The translations under genes were made by a program, and so were the position numbers. Shown in pieces: positions 18,296 to 28,055 of a stretch of 64,000 nt of DNA. Below the pieces are notes generated by a model that made no database searches, was not told the DNA's origin, and saw only the letters and a program-made list of their open reading frames with translations. The stretch comes from Xanthomonas maliensis. GTDB taxonomy: Bacteria; Pseudomonadota; Gammaproteobacteria; Xanthomonadales; Xanthomonadaceae. The stretch spans positions 1 to 64,000 of the forward strand of contig NZ_NSET01000014.1 in the NCBI RefSeq assembly GCF_009192945.1. Reading direction: 5' to 3'. Numbering within the stretch: the first letter of the stretch is position 1; each line of letters opens with the position of its first letter.

Positions 18296-18879
18296 GGATG
18301 GAAGGCTTCCAGTCGGCTGCAGATCGCCTGCAGGGTCAACACCGCGTCGGCGCCGGCGTGGGCGAGGGCAGAGGCGGGCATCAAGGGGGCATCGGCATCG
18401 TCGGGACGCTGGATCCAGGCGGTGCCGCCGGCGTGGCGCACCGCGGCCACCCCGGCACTGCCGTCGCTGCTGGCACCGGTGAGCAGGATGGCGAGCAAGC
18501 GCTGGCCGAACACATCGGCGGCCGATTCGAACAGCGGATCGATCGCCGGGCGGGAAAATACGATCGGCGGATCCATCGACAAGGCGAGGCTGCTGCGATC
18601 TTCCACCAGCAGGTGGTAGTCGGGTGGCGCAATGGTCACCGTGCCAGGCAACAGTGGCTGTTTGTCCTCGGCTTCGCGGACCGGCAGCGCGCAGCGTGCA
18701 TCGAGCAGCTCGGCGATCTGGCTGGGACGGTCGCGCGGCAGATGCAGCACCACCAGCACTGCCATCGGCAGCTGGGCCGGCAGACTGGATAGCAGCGCCT
18801 GCAAGGCCTTGACGCCACCGGCAGACGCGCCGATGACGATGGCCTGCGGCAGTGCATGAGATGGCGTGCGCTCGCTCAT
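18292..18879 (-). CDS. cheB: CheB-type methylesterase domain protein
   Basis: A 195-residue protein made of the CheB catalytic domain only, without the N-terminal receiver of chemotaxis CheB. Visible are the catalytic serine in VIGASAGGVKAL, the histidine in LVVLHLPRDRP and the ILLTGASSDGSAG motif with the aspartate. CheB enzymes remove methyl groups from glutamates of receptor proteins. No methyl-accepting receptor lies in the window; the likely substrate is the coiled-coil part of the neighbouring hybrid kinase or a distant protein. It overlaps the genes on both sides by four bases. Confidence 0.9.
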   Translation of the reverse strand: MSERTPSHALPQAIVIGASAGGVKALQALLSSLPAQLPMAVLVVLHLPRDRPSQIAELLDARCALPVREAEDKQPLLPGTVTIAPPDYHLLVEDRSSLALSMDPPIVFSRPAIDPLFESAADVFGQRLLAILLTGASSDGSAGVAAVRHAGGTAWIQRPDDADAPLMPASALAHAGADAVLTLQAICSRLEAFHP

Positions 18880-19700
18880 GCGGCCTTCCGGTACAGCCGC
18901 TGTTCGCGCACACAGGTTTCGAAGGCCTGCGCATGTGCGCCGAATTGCAGCGACTCCTTGCTACCCAGCCCGAGGAAGCCGCGGTGGACCAGTGCGTCGC
19001 GAAACAGGCCGACCGCGCGATCCTGCAGCGCACGTTTGAAGTAGATCAGCACATTGCGGCAGGACACCAGATGGACCTCGGAGAACACGGTGTCGGTGGC
19101 CAGACTGTGGTCGGCGAAGACGATATTGCGTTTGAGGCGGCGGTCGAACACCGCACCATCGTAGGCAGTGGTGTAGTAATCCGACAGCGAGCCGCGGCCG
19201 CCGGCATCGAGGTAGTTGCGACTGAACTGGGCGATGCGGTCGATGCCGTAGGCGCCGGCTTCTGCGGTGGCCAGCGCTTCGGGATTGATGTCGGTGGCGT
19301 AGATCACCGCTTTCTCCAGCAGGTCCTCCTCGTGCAGCAGGATGGCCAGCGACCAGACTTCCTCGCCAGTGCTGCAGCCAGCGACCCAGACCTTGATCGA
19401 CGGGTAAGTGCGCAGCACCGGGACCGCATGTTCGCGCAGCACGCGGAAGTAGGGCGGGTCGCGGAACATCTCCGAGACCTGCACGGTGAAGAATTGCATC
19501 GCCTGTGCGAAGGCGTCCGGCTCGTGCAGCAGCCGGTGCTGCAGGTCGGCCACGCGCGTGCAATCGAAGCGCGCCATCGCATGGCGCATGCGCCGACGCA
19601 ACGACGACACCGCATAGTCGCGGAAGTCGTAGTGGTAGCGCTGGTAGATCGCCTCCAGCAGCACCCGCAGCTCCAGATCGAACAGCTCGCCCGGTGTCAT
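18876..19700 (-). CDS. cheR: CheR-type methyltransferase
   Basis: A 274-residue SAM-dependent glutamate methyltransferase of full CheR length, counted from the ATG at 19700, which overlaps the upstream kinase stop (ATGA). The N-terminal helical domain is followed by the SAM-binding core: VWVAGCSTGEEVWSLA (motif I), IYATDINPEAL, and VSCRNVLIYFKRALQ. Together with the CheB domain next door it forms a reversible methylation pair, translationally coupled to the hybrid kinase. That layout is typical of non-flagellar, Che-like sensory modules. Confidence 0.92.
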   Translation of the reverse strand: MTPGELFDLELRVLLEAIYQRYHYDFRDYAVSSLRRRMRHAMARFDCTRVADLQHRLLHEPDAFAQAMQFFTVQVSEMFRDPPYFRVLREHAVPVLRTYPSIKVWVAGCSTGEEVWSLAILLHEEDLLEKAVIYATDINPEALATAEAGAYGIDRIAQFSRNYLDAGGRGSLSDYYTTAYDGAVFDRRLKRNIVFADHSLATDTVFSEVHLVSCRNVLIYFKRALQDRAVGLFRDALVHRGFLGLGSKESLQFGAHAQAFETCVREQRLYRKAA

Positions 19701-22700
19701 TGCCGCGAGCACCAGACCCGGCACAGCGACACCAGCTTGTCCACGTCGATGGGCTTGGCGATGTAGTCGTTGGCGCCCGCTTCCAGGCAGTGTTCGCGAT
19801 CGTCGGCCATGGCCTTGGCGGTCAGCGCAATGATCGGTAGATCCTGCCACTGACGCTGAGCACGGATCTCGCGCATCGCGGTCAGGCCATCCATCTCCGG
19901 CATCATGATGTCCATCAGCACCAGGTCCACCTCGCGCTCGGCCAGGCGCTGCAGGGCTTCGCGGCCGTTGCGGGCGATCTCCAGCGTCACTCCCAGCGGT
20001 TCCAGCACGCTGGACAGGGCAAAGATATTGCGCACGTCGTCCTCGGCCAACAGCACGGTGGCGCCGTCCAGCACCGCGTCGCGCCGCCGCGCTTCGCGCA
20101 GCAGGCGTTGCTGGTCGCTGGGCAGCGAGGCTTCGACGCTGTGCAGGAACAGCGTCACCTCGTCGAGCAGACGCTCGGGCGAGCGCACGCCCTTGATGAT
20201 GATGCTCTTGGAGTAGCGGCGCAGGCGCTGCTCCTCGTCGCGGGTGAGCGCGCGGCCGGTGTAGACGATGACTGGGGGGAAGGCCACCGCGTCGTTGCCG
20301 GCCATGCGCTCTAGCAGGTCGTATCCGCTGCCATCGGGCAGGGCCAGGTCGGTGACCATGCAGTCGAAGGTCGAGCTGCCCAATTGCTCCATCGCCTCGG
20401 CGATGCTGCCCACGGCGACGATCTCCAGTTGATCGCGCGCCAGCAGCAGTTCCAGGTTGGCGCGCAGCGCGCTGTCGTCCTCGACGATCAGCAGGCGACG
20501 CAGTGCGCGCGCGTTGGTCTCTTCCAGCTGGCGGATCGCGCCGACCAGCAGTTCGCGCGTGGCAGGCTTGATCAGATAGCCCACCGCGCCCAGCTCCAGC
20601 GCCACCTGGCTACGCTCCAGTGCCGACACTACGTGGACCGGAATGTGGCGCGTGGCGGGGTCGCGCTTGAGCCGTTCCAGCACACTCAGGCCGGAGGCGT
20701 CGGGCAGGCCGATGTCCAGCAGGATGCCGCTGGGGCGCAGTTCGGCCGCCAGCGCCAGCGCCTCTTCGGCATTGGGCGCGACCACGCAATCGAAATCCAG
20801 TTCATGCGCGACATCGACCAGTGCCTGTGCGAAGCGTGCCTCGTCCTCGACGGCGAGGATCAGGCGGCCTGGACGCTTGCGTTGGTCGCGATCATCGTCG
20901 GCGCGCACGGCTGGGACTGCGCTCGGAGCGATCGCCACCGGCGCGGTTGCCTGCAAGGAGGGCAGCGCTACTGGCGCGCGCGCGGCAGGTATCGGCGCTG
21001 GCGTCGGGATGGCGGGAGAGACGGTTTCGGTCTCGGTCGGGGCGCCGTCGATGGGCAGGTCGAGCGCGAAGCAGCTGCCGCGGCCCGGTTCGCTGTCGAC
21101 CTCGATCGAGCCGCCCATGCGCAAGGCGAGGTCGCGCGAGATCGACAGTCCCAGACCGGTGCCGCCGTAGCGCCGGCGTGTGCTGCCATCGGCCTGCCGG
21201 AATGCCTCGAAGATGATCTCGCGTTGCTCGCGCGCAATGCCGATGCCGGTATCGCAGACCTCGAAGCGCACGCGTCCGGCATGCGGCGTACGCACCGTCA
21301 GGCTCACCTTGCCGTGCTCGGTGAACTTGATCGCGTTGGCCAGCAGGTTCTTGAGGATCTGTTGCAGTCGTTGGCTGTCCACCACCAGGTTGTCCGGCGC
21401 ATCGGCGGTCGCTGAGATGTCCAGCTCCAGCCCCTTCTGCCGCGTCAACGGCTCGAACGTCTCGCGCAGGCGCTGCAACACCGTGGTGGTCGCCACGGTG
21501 TCGTCGGCCAGTTCCACATGGCCGGCCTCGATCCGCGATAGGTCGAGAATGTCGTTGATCAAGGCCAGCAGGTCGTTGTTGGACGAATGGATCGCCTGCG
21601 CATACTTCACTTGCTCGGCGCTCAGCGTGCCTTCCTTGTTGTCGACCAGCAGTTTGGCCAGGATCAGCGCGCTGTTGAGCGGGGTGCGCAGTTCATGCGA
21701 CATGTTGGCCAGGAACTCGGATTTGTAGCGCGAGGCGGCCGACAACTCGTTGCTGTTGCGGACCAGCTGCGCCTGCGCAACCAACAGGGCCTGCTTTTGC
21801 GCTTCCAGCGCCTGCGTGCGCTCTTCCAGTTGCACATTGGTCTGCTCGAGCTCGGCTTGCTGCTGCTCCAGATCGGCCTGCGATTGCTGCAGGCTGCGGC
21901 TCTGTTCTTCCAGTTCCTCGTTGGCCACCCGCAGTTCCTCCTGCTGGGTCTGCAGTTCCTCGCTCTGGCGCTGGGTCTCTTCCAGCAAGGTGACCAACTG
22001 GTCGCGCAGCAGCGCGGTGCGCAGGGCCACCCCAATATTTTCGCTGCAACGTGCCAGCAATTCGCCCGCGCGTGCGTCGCTTGCATCGCGCGGGGCGACC
22101 CGTCCCATTTCGACGATGCCGGTGATGCGGCCATCGACGGTGATCGGTGCCAGCCAGAGCTCGCCGCAGTCGGTCCGCCCGAGCGCCGAGGCGATCTGCA
22201 GATGGCCGGCATCCACGCCGACGACGCGACGCACCGTGGCTTGCTGCAGCGTTTCGCCCAACTGACCGGCATGGATCGGCAGCTCGCGCGGCAGGTCGCT
22301 GGGCAACGACGTGCCGCCGGTCAGGCGCAGGCGATCGCCATCCACCCGGTAGAGCGCGCCGACATGCGCATCGAGGACCTCGCACAGTGCGCGTACAGCG
22401 GCATCGGCCAGCCCTTCCGGGCTCTGGTCGCCACGCAGGCTGGCTTCCACGCTGTTTTCTGCGCGCTGCAGCCACAGCGCCAGCTCGGCCTGGCGGCGCG
22501 CACGGATCGCCTGCATCACCACCAATGCCATCGCCAGGAACGAGATGCCGCCGATGGTGCGGTTGATCGAAGAGAAACTGGAATTGGTGCTGGGCGGGGC
22601 CAGCTGGAAGCCGATCGCCAACAGCACGCACGACATCACCCCGGCGACCAACGGCGCTTGCGGGCGGCTCTGGAACACGGTGACGCCGACGGCGACGAAG

Positions 22701-22819
22701 TACGTCAACCACACGGCATAGCCCAGCGGCGTGACCAGTTCCGCTGCCAAGGTGGCAGTCATCAGGCTCCCCGCGATCGCCCAGATCCAGCGGTCGCGTA
22801 GCATGGGGCGGGGCTGCAT
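19697..22819 (-). CDS. Hybrid histidine kinase with GAF and three receivers
   Basis: About 1040 residues from the ATG at 22819 (22876 and 22804 are alternatives; no strong ribosome site). Three or four N-terminal membrane segments (about 10-105) are followed by a GAF domain (about 135-275), a long Gln/Glu-rich coiled coil (about 280-360), HisKA with ANMSHELRTPLNS (about 373), HATPase_c, a Pro/Ala linker and three tandem receivers beginning near residues 650, 775 and 920. The middle receiver keeps VTDLALPDG; the last has LMDIMMPEMDG. It heads the operon with cheR, cheB and a receiver-kinase. The coiled coil is a possible methylation target. This is a membrane-bound multi-input phosphorelay hub; the signal is unknown. 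Confidence 0.88.
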   Translation of the reverse strand: MQPRPMLRDRWIWAIAGSLMTATLAAELVTPLGYAVWLTYFVAVGVTVFQSRPQAPLVAGVMSCVLLAIGFQLAPPSTNSSFSSINRTIGGISFLAMALVVMQAIRARRQAELALWLQRAENSVEASLRGDQSPEGLADAAVRALCEVLDAHVGALYRVDGDRLRLTGGTSLPSDLPRELPIHAGQLGETLQQATVRRVVGVDAGHLQIASALGRTDCGELWLAPITVDGRITGIVEMGRVAPRDASDARAGELLARCSENIGVALRTALLRDQLVTLLEETQRQSEELQTQQEELRVANEELEEQSRSLQQSQADLEQQQAELEQTNVQLEERTQALEAQKQALLVAQAQLVRNSNELSAASRYKSEFLANMSHELRTPLNSALILAKLLVDNKEGTLSAEQVKYAQAIHSSNNDLLALINDILDLSRIEAGHVELADDTVATTTVLQRLRETFEPLTRQKGLELDISATADAPDNLVVDSQRLQQILKNLLANAIKFTEHGKVSLTVRTPHAGRVRFEVCDTGIGIAREQREIIFEAFRQADGSTRRRYGGTGLGLSISRDLALRMGGSIEVDSEPGRGSCFALDLPIDGAPTETETVSPAIPTPAPIPAARAPVALPSLQATAPVAIAPSAVPAVRADDDRDQRKRPGRLILAVEDEARFAQALVDVAHELDFDCVVAPNAEEALALAAELRPSGILLDIGLPDASGLSVLERLKRDPATRHIPVHVVSALERSQVALELGAVGYLIKPATRELLVGAIRQLEETNARALRRLLIVEDDSALRANLELLLARDQLEIVAVGSIAEAMEQLGSSTFDCMVTDLALPDGSGYDLLERMAGNDAVAFPPVIVYTGRALTRDEEQRLRRYSKSIIIKGVRSPERLLDEVTLFLHSVEASLPSDQQRLLREARRRDAVLDGATVLLAEDDVRNIFALSSVLEPLGVTLEIARNGREALQRLAEREVDLVLMDIMMPEMDGLTAMREIRAQRQWQDLPIIALTAKAMADDREHCLEAGANDYIAKPIDVDKLVSLCRVWCSRQ

Positions 22820-22931
22820 GAGGCGAGAGATCCGTGCAAAAGGCCGGTCATGGTAGCCGATAACTTTCGCATGCAAATCGCCGGAAAATTGACGTTTGCA
22901 GCCGTGGCGGCTTGCACGCGACTTTCACACA

Positions 22932-24137
22932 ATGATCACTAATGTCGCGCGCTTTCCGGGGATTTTGGATGTGATGGATGCGGGCACGGCCATCGACCTG
23001 AATGGGCCGCTTTCCCACGACAGCCGGCAGTGCCAGCTGCTGGTGCAGAGCGTGTCCGACCACGGGATCTACATGCTCGATACCGCCGGTCATCTGTGCA
23101 GCTGGAATCCGGGCGGCGAGCGCATCACCGGTTATCGCGCCGAAGAAGTGCTCGGCCTGCCTGTGGCGCGGCTGTATCCCCCGGAGGAACGCGAACAGGG
23201 CGTGCCGATGCGGGCCCTGGAGACCGCATTACACGACGGCCGCTTCGTTGGCGATATCTGGCGGCAGCGCAAGGACGGCACCCGTTTCCGTGCCAGCGTG
23301 GTGATCGAACCGGTGCGCGAGCATGGGGTGGTGGTCGGCTTCGCCGAGGTGATCCGCGATATCAGCGAGCGCTATCAGGCCGAACAGCTGCTGGAGCATG
23401 CGCAGCAGGCACTGCTGCTCGCACAGAAGAATGAGGCGCTGGGCAGGTTCACCCTGGGCGTGGCGCACGACTTCAACAACTTGCTGACCGTCATGGTCAC
23501 CAGCCTGGATCTGATTGCGCTGCGCTCCGATGGTGATGCGCGCACCCGCATGCTGATCGATGCGGCGCAGGTCGCGGTCGATCGTGGCGCCTTGCTGACG
23601 CGCCAGTTGCTGGCCTTTGCGCGCGGTCAGCAGCTGGCACCCGAGCGGCACGCTGCCAATGCGCTGGTAGGGCGGTCGTTGGAGCTGATGCAGCGCGCCT
23701 GCCCAGCCAGGGTGGCATTGACGCTGCAACTGGCCGATGCCCTGCCTGACATTCGGGTGGACCCTGGACAACTGGAGGCGGCGTTGCTCAATCTGGTTTT
23801 CAACAGCTGCGATGCCATGATGGGCGACGGCAACGTAGTGTTGAGCACCTGCCAACGACATGGCGCGGCGGCCGGCGCGAGCGCGGATCCGCACCGCACG
23901 TATATTGGCATCAGCGTGCACGACGATGGCCCGGGCATGCCCCCGCATGTGGCCCAGCGCGCCAGCGAACCGTTTTTCACCACCAAGGATGTCGGCAAGG
24001 GTTCGGGACTGGGCCTGAGCCAGGTGGTGGGCTTTGCATCCCAATCCGGCGGTTTTGTCGATCTGCAGACCGCGCCAGGCCGCGGCACCACCGTGACCCT
24101 TTTACTTCCGGCTGTCGAGGAGGCCGAGCATGACTGA
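22932..24137 (+). CDS. PAS sensor histidine kinase
   Basis: About 401 residues from the ATG at 22932; ATG at 22896 or 22974 are alternatives. It has no membrane segment. A PAS domain (about 30-140, IYMLDTAGHLCSWNPGGERITGY and a PAC tail) leads to HisKA of the HDFNN class ([13 protein letters not shown], about residue 180) and HATPase_c (NLVFNSCDAM, DDGPGMP, GKGSGLGLSQVVGFASQSGG). The gene diverges from the hybrid-kinase operon across about 110 bases, so both could share control. The next gene, overlapping by eight bases, is a receiver that is its evident partner. Confidence 0.87.
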   Translation: MITNVARFPGILDVMDAGTAIDLNGPLSHDSRQCQLLVQSVSDHGIYMLDTAGHLCSWNPGGERITGYRAEEVLGLPVARLYPPEEREQGVPMRALETALHDGRFVGDIWRQRKDGTRFRASVVIEPVREHGVVVGFAEVIRDISERYQAEQLLEHAQQALLLAQKNEALGRFTLGVAHDFNNLLTVMVTSLDLIALRSDGDARTRMLIDAAQVAVDRGALLTRQLLAFARGQQLAPERHAANALVGRSLELMQRACPARVALTLQLADALPDIRVDPGQLEAALLNLVFNSCDAMMGDGNVVLSTCQRHGAAAGASADPHRTYIGISVHDDGPGMPPHVAQRASEPFFTTKDVGKGSGLGLSQVVGFASQSGGFVDLQTAPGRGTTVTLLLPAVEEAEHD

Positions 24138-24501
24138 TACCCTGCGCCTGCTGATGGTCGAGGACCAGCACGAATTGCGCGAACTGATCGGCGAGGCCCT
24201 GCGCGATGTCGGTATCACCGTCGACACCGCCGACGATGGCCATAGCGCCTTGCGCATGCTGCGCGAGCATGGCCCCTACGATGTGGTGTTCAGCGACATC
24301 CGCATGCCCAACGGCATGTCGGGCATCGAACTGAGCGAGCAGGTCAGCCAACTGCTGCCGCAGGCACGCATCATCCTGGCCTCGGGCTTCGCCAAGGCGC
24401 AGTTGCCGCCATTGCCCGAGCAGGTGGACTTCCTGCCCAAGCCCTATCGGTTGCGGCAGTTGATCGCCATGCTCAAGGGCGAGGCAGCAGCCAGCGTCTG
24501 A
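24130..24501 (+). CDS. Single-domain response regulator
   Basis: A 123-residue stand-alone receiver (CheY-like), starting inside the end of the PAS kinase gene. Acidic pocket MVEDQHEL, phospho-Asp in VVFSDIRMPNGMSG, conserved Thr/Ser position in IILASGFAK and Lys in DFLPKPYR are all present. It lacks an output domain, so it acts by protein interaction or as a phosphate shuttle for the kinase before it. It is convergent with the GH16 gene 26 bases away. Confidence 0.92.
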   Translation: MTDTLRLLMVEDQHELRELIGEALRDVGITVDTADDGHSALRMLREHGPYDVVFSDIRMPNGMSGIELSEQVSQLLPQARIILASGFAKAQLPPLPEQVDFLPKPYRLRQLIAMLKGEAAASV

Positions 24502-24527
24502 GTGCGCCGGCTGCTGCGCGGCCGCGT

Positions 24528-25886
24528 TCAACGGCTTTGGTAGTAGACCTTGTCGATGGCGATTTCCACCGGCGCGGCCGGCGGATCTGTCACCAGCATG
24601 AACATCTGCTTGACCGACTGCAGATCCAGATCGTAGAACGCGCTCAGCGGAATGCTCACCTGGTGCCAGCCACCGTCGCGGACCAGTCCGTACTGATTGC
24701 CACCGTTGACGAAGTCCACCCAGCTATCGCCAAAGCTGGTGTTGATGCCGATCTTGAACGTGGACGGCGTCGTGGTCTTCATATGGAAGTTCAGCGTGCC
24801 GCCACTGTAGGCGGCCATATTGCGATGGTCGGTCTGGATGCCCAGGCCATACCACGCGCCGGCGTTGGCGCGGAATGCCATGACGTGACTACCTTCGAAC
24901 GGTGGTTGCGCGGTCGGCGTCAGGTTGTTCCATACATACAACTCGGCATCCTCGCCAAAGCGTAAGCGTCCGCTGGTGTCATTCTGCTCGGTGAACACGC
25001 CGAAGCGGCCAGGCGGCATGGCGTGTTGCGCGCCGATGTATAGCTCGGACCCCGGGTTCTGGTAGAGCCGGATGTAGTCGATCTCCAGCTTGCCCGGCAG
25101 TGGTGCGGTAATGCCGGCAGGCGTGTTGATGCCCGGGAAGGTGCCGCCCACGGCGAGGTTGAGCAGCAAGTAGTACTGCTGATGGAATTCGTGCAGTGAC
25201 GCGCCTTCGATGTTGGAGATGGCGAACTGGAAATACTGTGTGCCGTCGATGGCAACGCGGATGAACTGCGGATCCCAGGTCATGCGGTAGACGTGGAAGT
25301 CGTTATGCAGGTCCACCGGATGGGTGTAACTGGTGTCGTAGTCGGCCTGTGCGCCGTTGTAGTCCCAGTGTACCGCTGCGCCGATGCGGCGGTTGGCGGT
25401 GCCGTTGGCGATCGCTGCCGCCATGCCGGCTTCCATCAAGTCGATCTCGCCACGCCCGGGCCAGACGCCGATCGTGCCCAGCATCCAGTAGGCTGGCCAC
25501 AAGCCGTTACCGACCACCGGCGTCTTGATGCGCGCCTCCAGCGTGCCGTACTTGAAGTGCATGCGGCCTTCGGTCTTCAGTCGGGCCGACGTGAATGGCA
25601 TGTCCCCAAAGGTTTCCCGTCTGGCTTCGATCACCAGGCGGCCATTTTCGATGCGCGCGTTTTCCGGGCGGCTGGTGTAGTACTGCATTTCGCCATTTCC
25701 CCAGCCGCATAGGCCGAGTTGGCAGCCATTGCCCACGTCGTACGTCCATTTGCTGGCGTCGATGGTTGGTCCATCGAAGTTGTCCTGCCACACCAGCGTC
25801 TGCGCCTGCACGGAAGGTGCGCCGTGCGCAAGAATCAATCCAAGCACGACAGCGAACTGCACAAGGGTGTTGCGAGTAGTGCGCAT
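24528..25886 (-). CDS. Secreted GH16 beta-glucanase (laminarinase-like)
   Basis: A 452-residue enzyme from the ATG at 25886 that hydrolyses beta-1,3 (or mixed 1,3-1,4) glucans. A signal peptide (about 1-28) ends in SVQAQ, so it is exported. The GH16 domain (about 30-275) has the catalytic signature GEIDLMEAG, with nucleophile and acid/base glutamates at about 147 and 152. A C-terminal beta-rich region (about 285-450) resembles a carbohydrate-binding module of the kind found on bacterial laminarinases. It belongs to a small polysaccharide-degradation group with the GH51 and aldose-epimerase genes. Confidence 0.92.
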   Translation of the reverse strand: MRTTRNTLVQFAVVLGLILAHGAPSVQAQTLVWQDNFDGPTIDASKWTYDVGNGCQLGLCGWGNGEMQYYTSRPENARIENGRLVIEARRETFGDMPFTSARLKTEGRMHFKYGTLEARIKTPVVGNGLWPAYWMLGTIGVWPGRGEIDLMEAGMAAAIANGTANRRIGAAVHWDYNGAQADYDTSYTHPVDLHNDFHVYRMTWDPQFIRVAIDGTQYFQFAISNIEGASLHEFHQQYYLLLNLAVGGTFPGINTPAGITAPLPGKLEIDYIRLYQNPGSELYIGAQHAMPPGRFGVFTEQNDTSGRLRFGEDAELYVWNNLTPTAQPPFEGSHVMAFRANAGAWYGLGIQTDHRNMAAYSGGTLNFHMKTTTPSTFKIGINTSFGDSWVDFVNGGNQYGLVRDGGWHQVSIPLSAFYDLDLQSVKQMFMLVTDPPAAPVEIAIDKVYYQSR

Positions 25887-26468
25887 GGTGCGTCTCTCCG
25901 GTGCGGCCAGGTGGCCACGGGAGTGCGACGCTGCGCAGTGGCGCAATCGAGGTCAAAGCAATTCGTCATCGCATCGCCGTTCCGTGTGCTTCATTCCGGA
26001 ATAATCCATTGATGTCATGACGCCGGTCGCAGAAGCAGGGCGACGATGCTGCGTGGCAGCAGCATCGCTGGGTGTTGGGCTGGACGATGCTCTGCGGCAG
26101 CGGTCGCTTGTGGACGTTGGCAACACAAGCGCCGAGCGTGACGATGTTGCGTCCATCATGGTCGTGCCAACGCGTGCATGTGCTCGCCTTGAAGCACAAC
26201 GATCAACTGCGGCGCGGCACGTGAGATTCCGTGCATGATCGCGGTATCGCTGGCGCTGGCCGGTCGCTGCGATATCCCTCTCGCGCGTTGAACCCTGTTC
26301 GAGCTTGCTACCAGCGCGGGGTTGGACCGGACACGCGTAGCCACTGGCACGTTTCGGGCGGCCAGTGCGCCGCCGACGCGTCGTACTGCTATCTGCTGCG
26401 ATTGAGCATCGGAATCCCCGCCCCGAGCGGCCAGACCAGGGCGCGAACGCCCTGGTCATCGGTGCAGC
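25887..26468. other. Interval between GH51 and GH16 genes
   Basis: No supported gene. It must hold the GH16 promoter on the minus strand (left of 26000) and the GH51 transcript end. A hairpin near its right end is listed separately. No TTCGC-N15-TTCGC element was found ahead of GH16. Confidence 0.5.
26434..26457 (-). terminator. Stable hairpin downstream of GH51 gene
   Basis: A perfect 10-bp stem (gaccagggcg with cgccctggtc) whose minus-strand RNA has a UUCG tetraloop. It lies 11 bases past the GH51 stop. No T run follows, so it may stabilise the RNA 3' end rather than terminate by itself. Confidence 0.5.
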
Positions 26469-28055
26469 TCAGCGCAACTTGAGCATGACCACCGCATGCG
26501 CGGGCAGGGCGACGCGCAGCCGCTTGCCCTGGATACGCGCACCGTCGAACACCGCCGGTTCCACCGTATGAGGCTGTGCATAGGTATTGATGCTGGTGAT
26601 CGCCGCAGCAGTGAGGATCTGTCCCTCCACGCCTTGCACCGACATGCCATCGATCTGCACGTTCACTGTCGCTGGCTGGGTGGCATCCAGATTGGTCAAG
26701 GCCACGTACACGTGGCCATCCTTGGCCTTGACGGCCGAGCCGTGCACTGCCGGCACGTCGTACTCGCCATGTCGATAACGTGGCGACTCCAGCTGCAGGG
26801 GCAGATGGGTGGCATCCTGGTACGGCTTGTAGAGTGCGAAGACGTGATAGGTCGGCGTCAGCACCATCTTGGCGCCATCGGTGAGGATCATCGCCTGTAG
26901 CACGTTGATCATTTGCGCGATGTTGGCCATGCGCACCCGCTCGGCGTGCTGGCTGAAGATGTCGAGGTTGAGGGACGCTACCAGCGCGTCGCGCAGGCTG
27001 TTCTGCTGCTGCAGGAAGCCGGGATTGGTGCCTGGCAAGGGCGCGTACCAGGTGCCCCATTCGTCGACGACCAAGGCCACTTTCTTGGCCGGGTCGTATT
27101 TGTCCATGATCGCGCTGTGCTTGGTGATCAGCTCATCCATCATCAGCGTGCGCGACAACGTCTGGATCCACGCGGCTTCGTCGAACGTGGTCGAGGAGGC
27201 GCGCGGCGGCCAGCCACCGGGAATGGTGTAGTAATGCATGCTCAGCCCATCCATGAACTTGGTGGCTTCGCGCATCATCACTTCGGTCCAGTGGTAGTCG
27301 TCGTCGCTGGGTCCGGGTGCGATCTTGAGGATCTTCTGGTCGGCCGGCGCTTTGACGAAGGTCTGGTAGCGGCGGAACACATCGGCGGCGTATTCGGCAC
27401 GCATGTTGCCGCCGCATCCCCACAACTCGTTGCCGACGCCGACATACGGCACCTTCCACGGTGCTTGGCGGCCATTGCGGCGGCGCAATTCGGCCAGGCT
27501 CGAGCGCGTCGGTGCGGTCATGTATTCCACCCACTGCGCCAGTTCCTCCGGCGCTGCATCGCCGACATTGCCCGCCACGTAGGCCTGGGTGCCGAGCAAT
27601 TCGGTGAAGTCCATGAACTCATGGGTGCCGAAGCTATTGGGTTCTTCCACGCCGCCCCAGTGCGTGTTGACGCTGACCGGACGATCGGCAGGCTGACCAA
27701 CGCCGTCGCGCCAGTGGTATTCGTCGGCGAAGCACCCGCCCGGCCAGCGGATGTTGGGCACTGCGATCGCGCGGAGTGCAGCCACGACGTCATTGCGATA
27801 GCCGCGGGTGTTGGGGATCGGCGAGTCCGGGCCCACCCAGACGCCGCCGTAGATGCCGGTGCCCAGGTGCTCGGCAAACTGGCCGAACAGTTGGCGCGAG
27901 ACCTGCGCGCCGGGCTGATCGGCGTGCAGTGTGCCTTCCACCTGCACCTCTGCGGCCGTGGCTGTCGTCAGGGTGAGGCCCAGGCAGGCGAGCAATAGAC
28001 ATGGCAACAAACGGGCACGCACGCACGGTGCGGCCAACAGCGTCTTCCACGGCAT
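26469..28055 (-). CDS. Secreted GH51 alpha-L-arabinofuranosidase
   Basis: A 528-residue enzyme that removes arabinofuranose side chains from arabinan and arabinoxylan. A signal peptide (about 1-35, LLPCLLLACLGLTLTTATA) indicates export. The catalytic barrel shows GH51 signatures: NIRWPGGCFAD, acid/base glutamate in VGVGNELWG (about residue 207) and nucleophile in VVDEWGTWY (about 327). A C-terminal beta-sandwich follows. The length matches GH51 family members. The downstream hairpin and the GH16 gene on the same strand suggest separate transcripts. Confidence 0.95.
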   Translation of the reverse strand: MPWKTLLAAPCVRARLLPCLLLACLGLTLTTATAAEVQVEGTLHADQPGAQVSRQLFGQFAEHLGTGIYGGVWVGPDSPIPNTRGYRNDVVAALRAIAVPNIRWPGGCFADEYHWRDGVGQPADRPVSVNTHWGGVEEPNSFGTHEFMDFTELLGTQAYVAGNVGDAAPEELAQWVEYMTAPTRSSLAELRRRNGRQAPWKVPYVGVGNELWGCGGNMRAEYAADVFRRYQTFVKAPADQKILKIAPGPSDDDYHWTEVMMREATKFMDGLSMHYYTIPGGWPPRASSTTFDEAAWIQTLSRTLMMDELITKHSAIMDKYDPAKKVALVVDEWGTWYAPLPGTNPGFLQQQNSLRDALVASLNLDIFSQHAERVRMANIAQMINVLQAMILTDGAKMVLTPTYHVFALYKPYQDATHLPLQLESPRYRHGEYDVPAVHGSAVKAKDGHVYVALTNLDATQPATVNVQIDGMSVQGVEGQILTAAAITSINTYAQPHTVEPAVFDGARIQGKRLRVALPAHAVVMLKLR

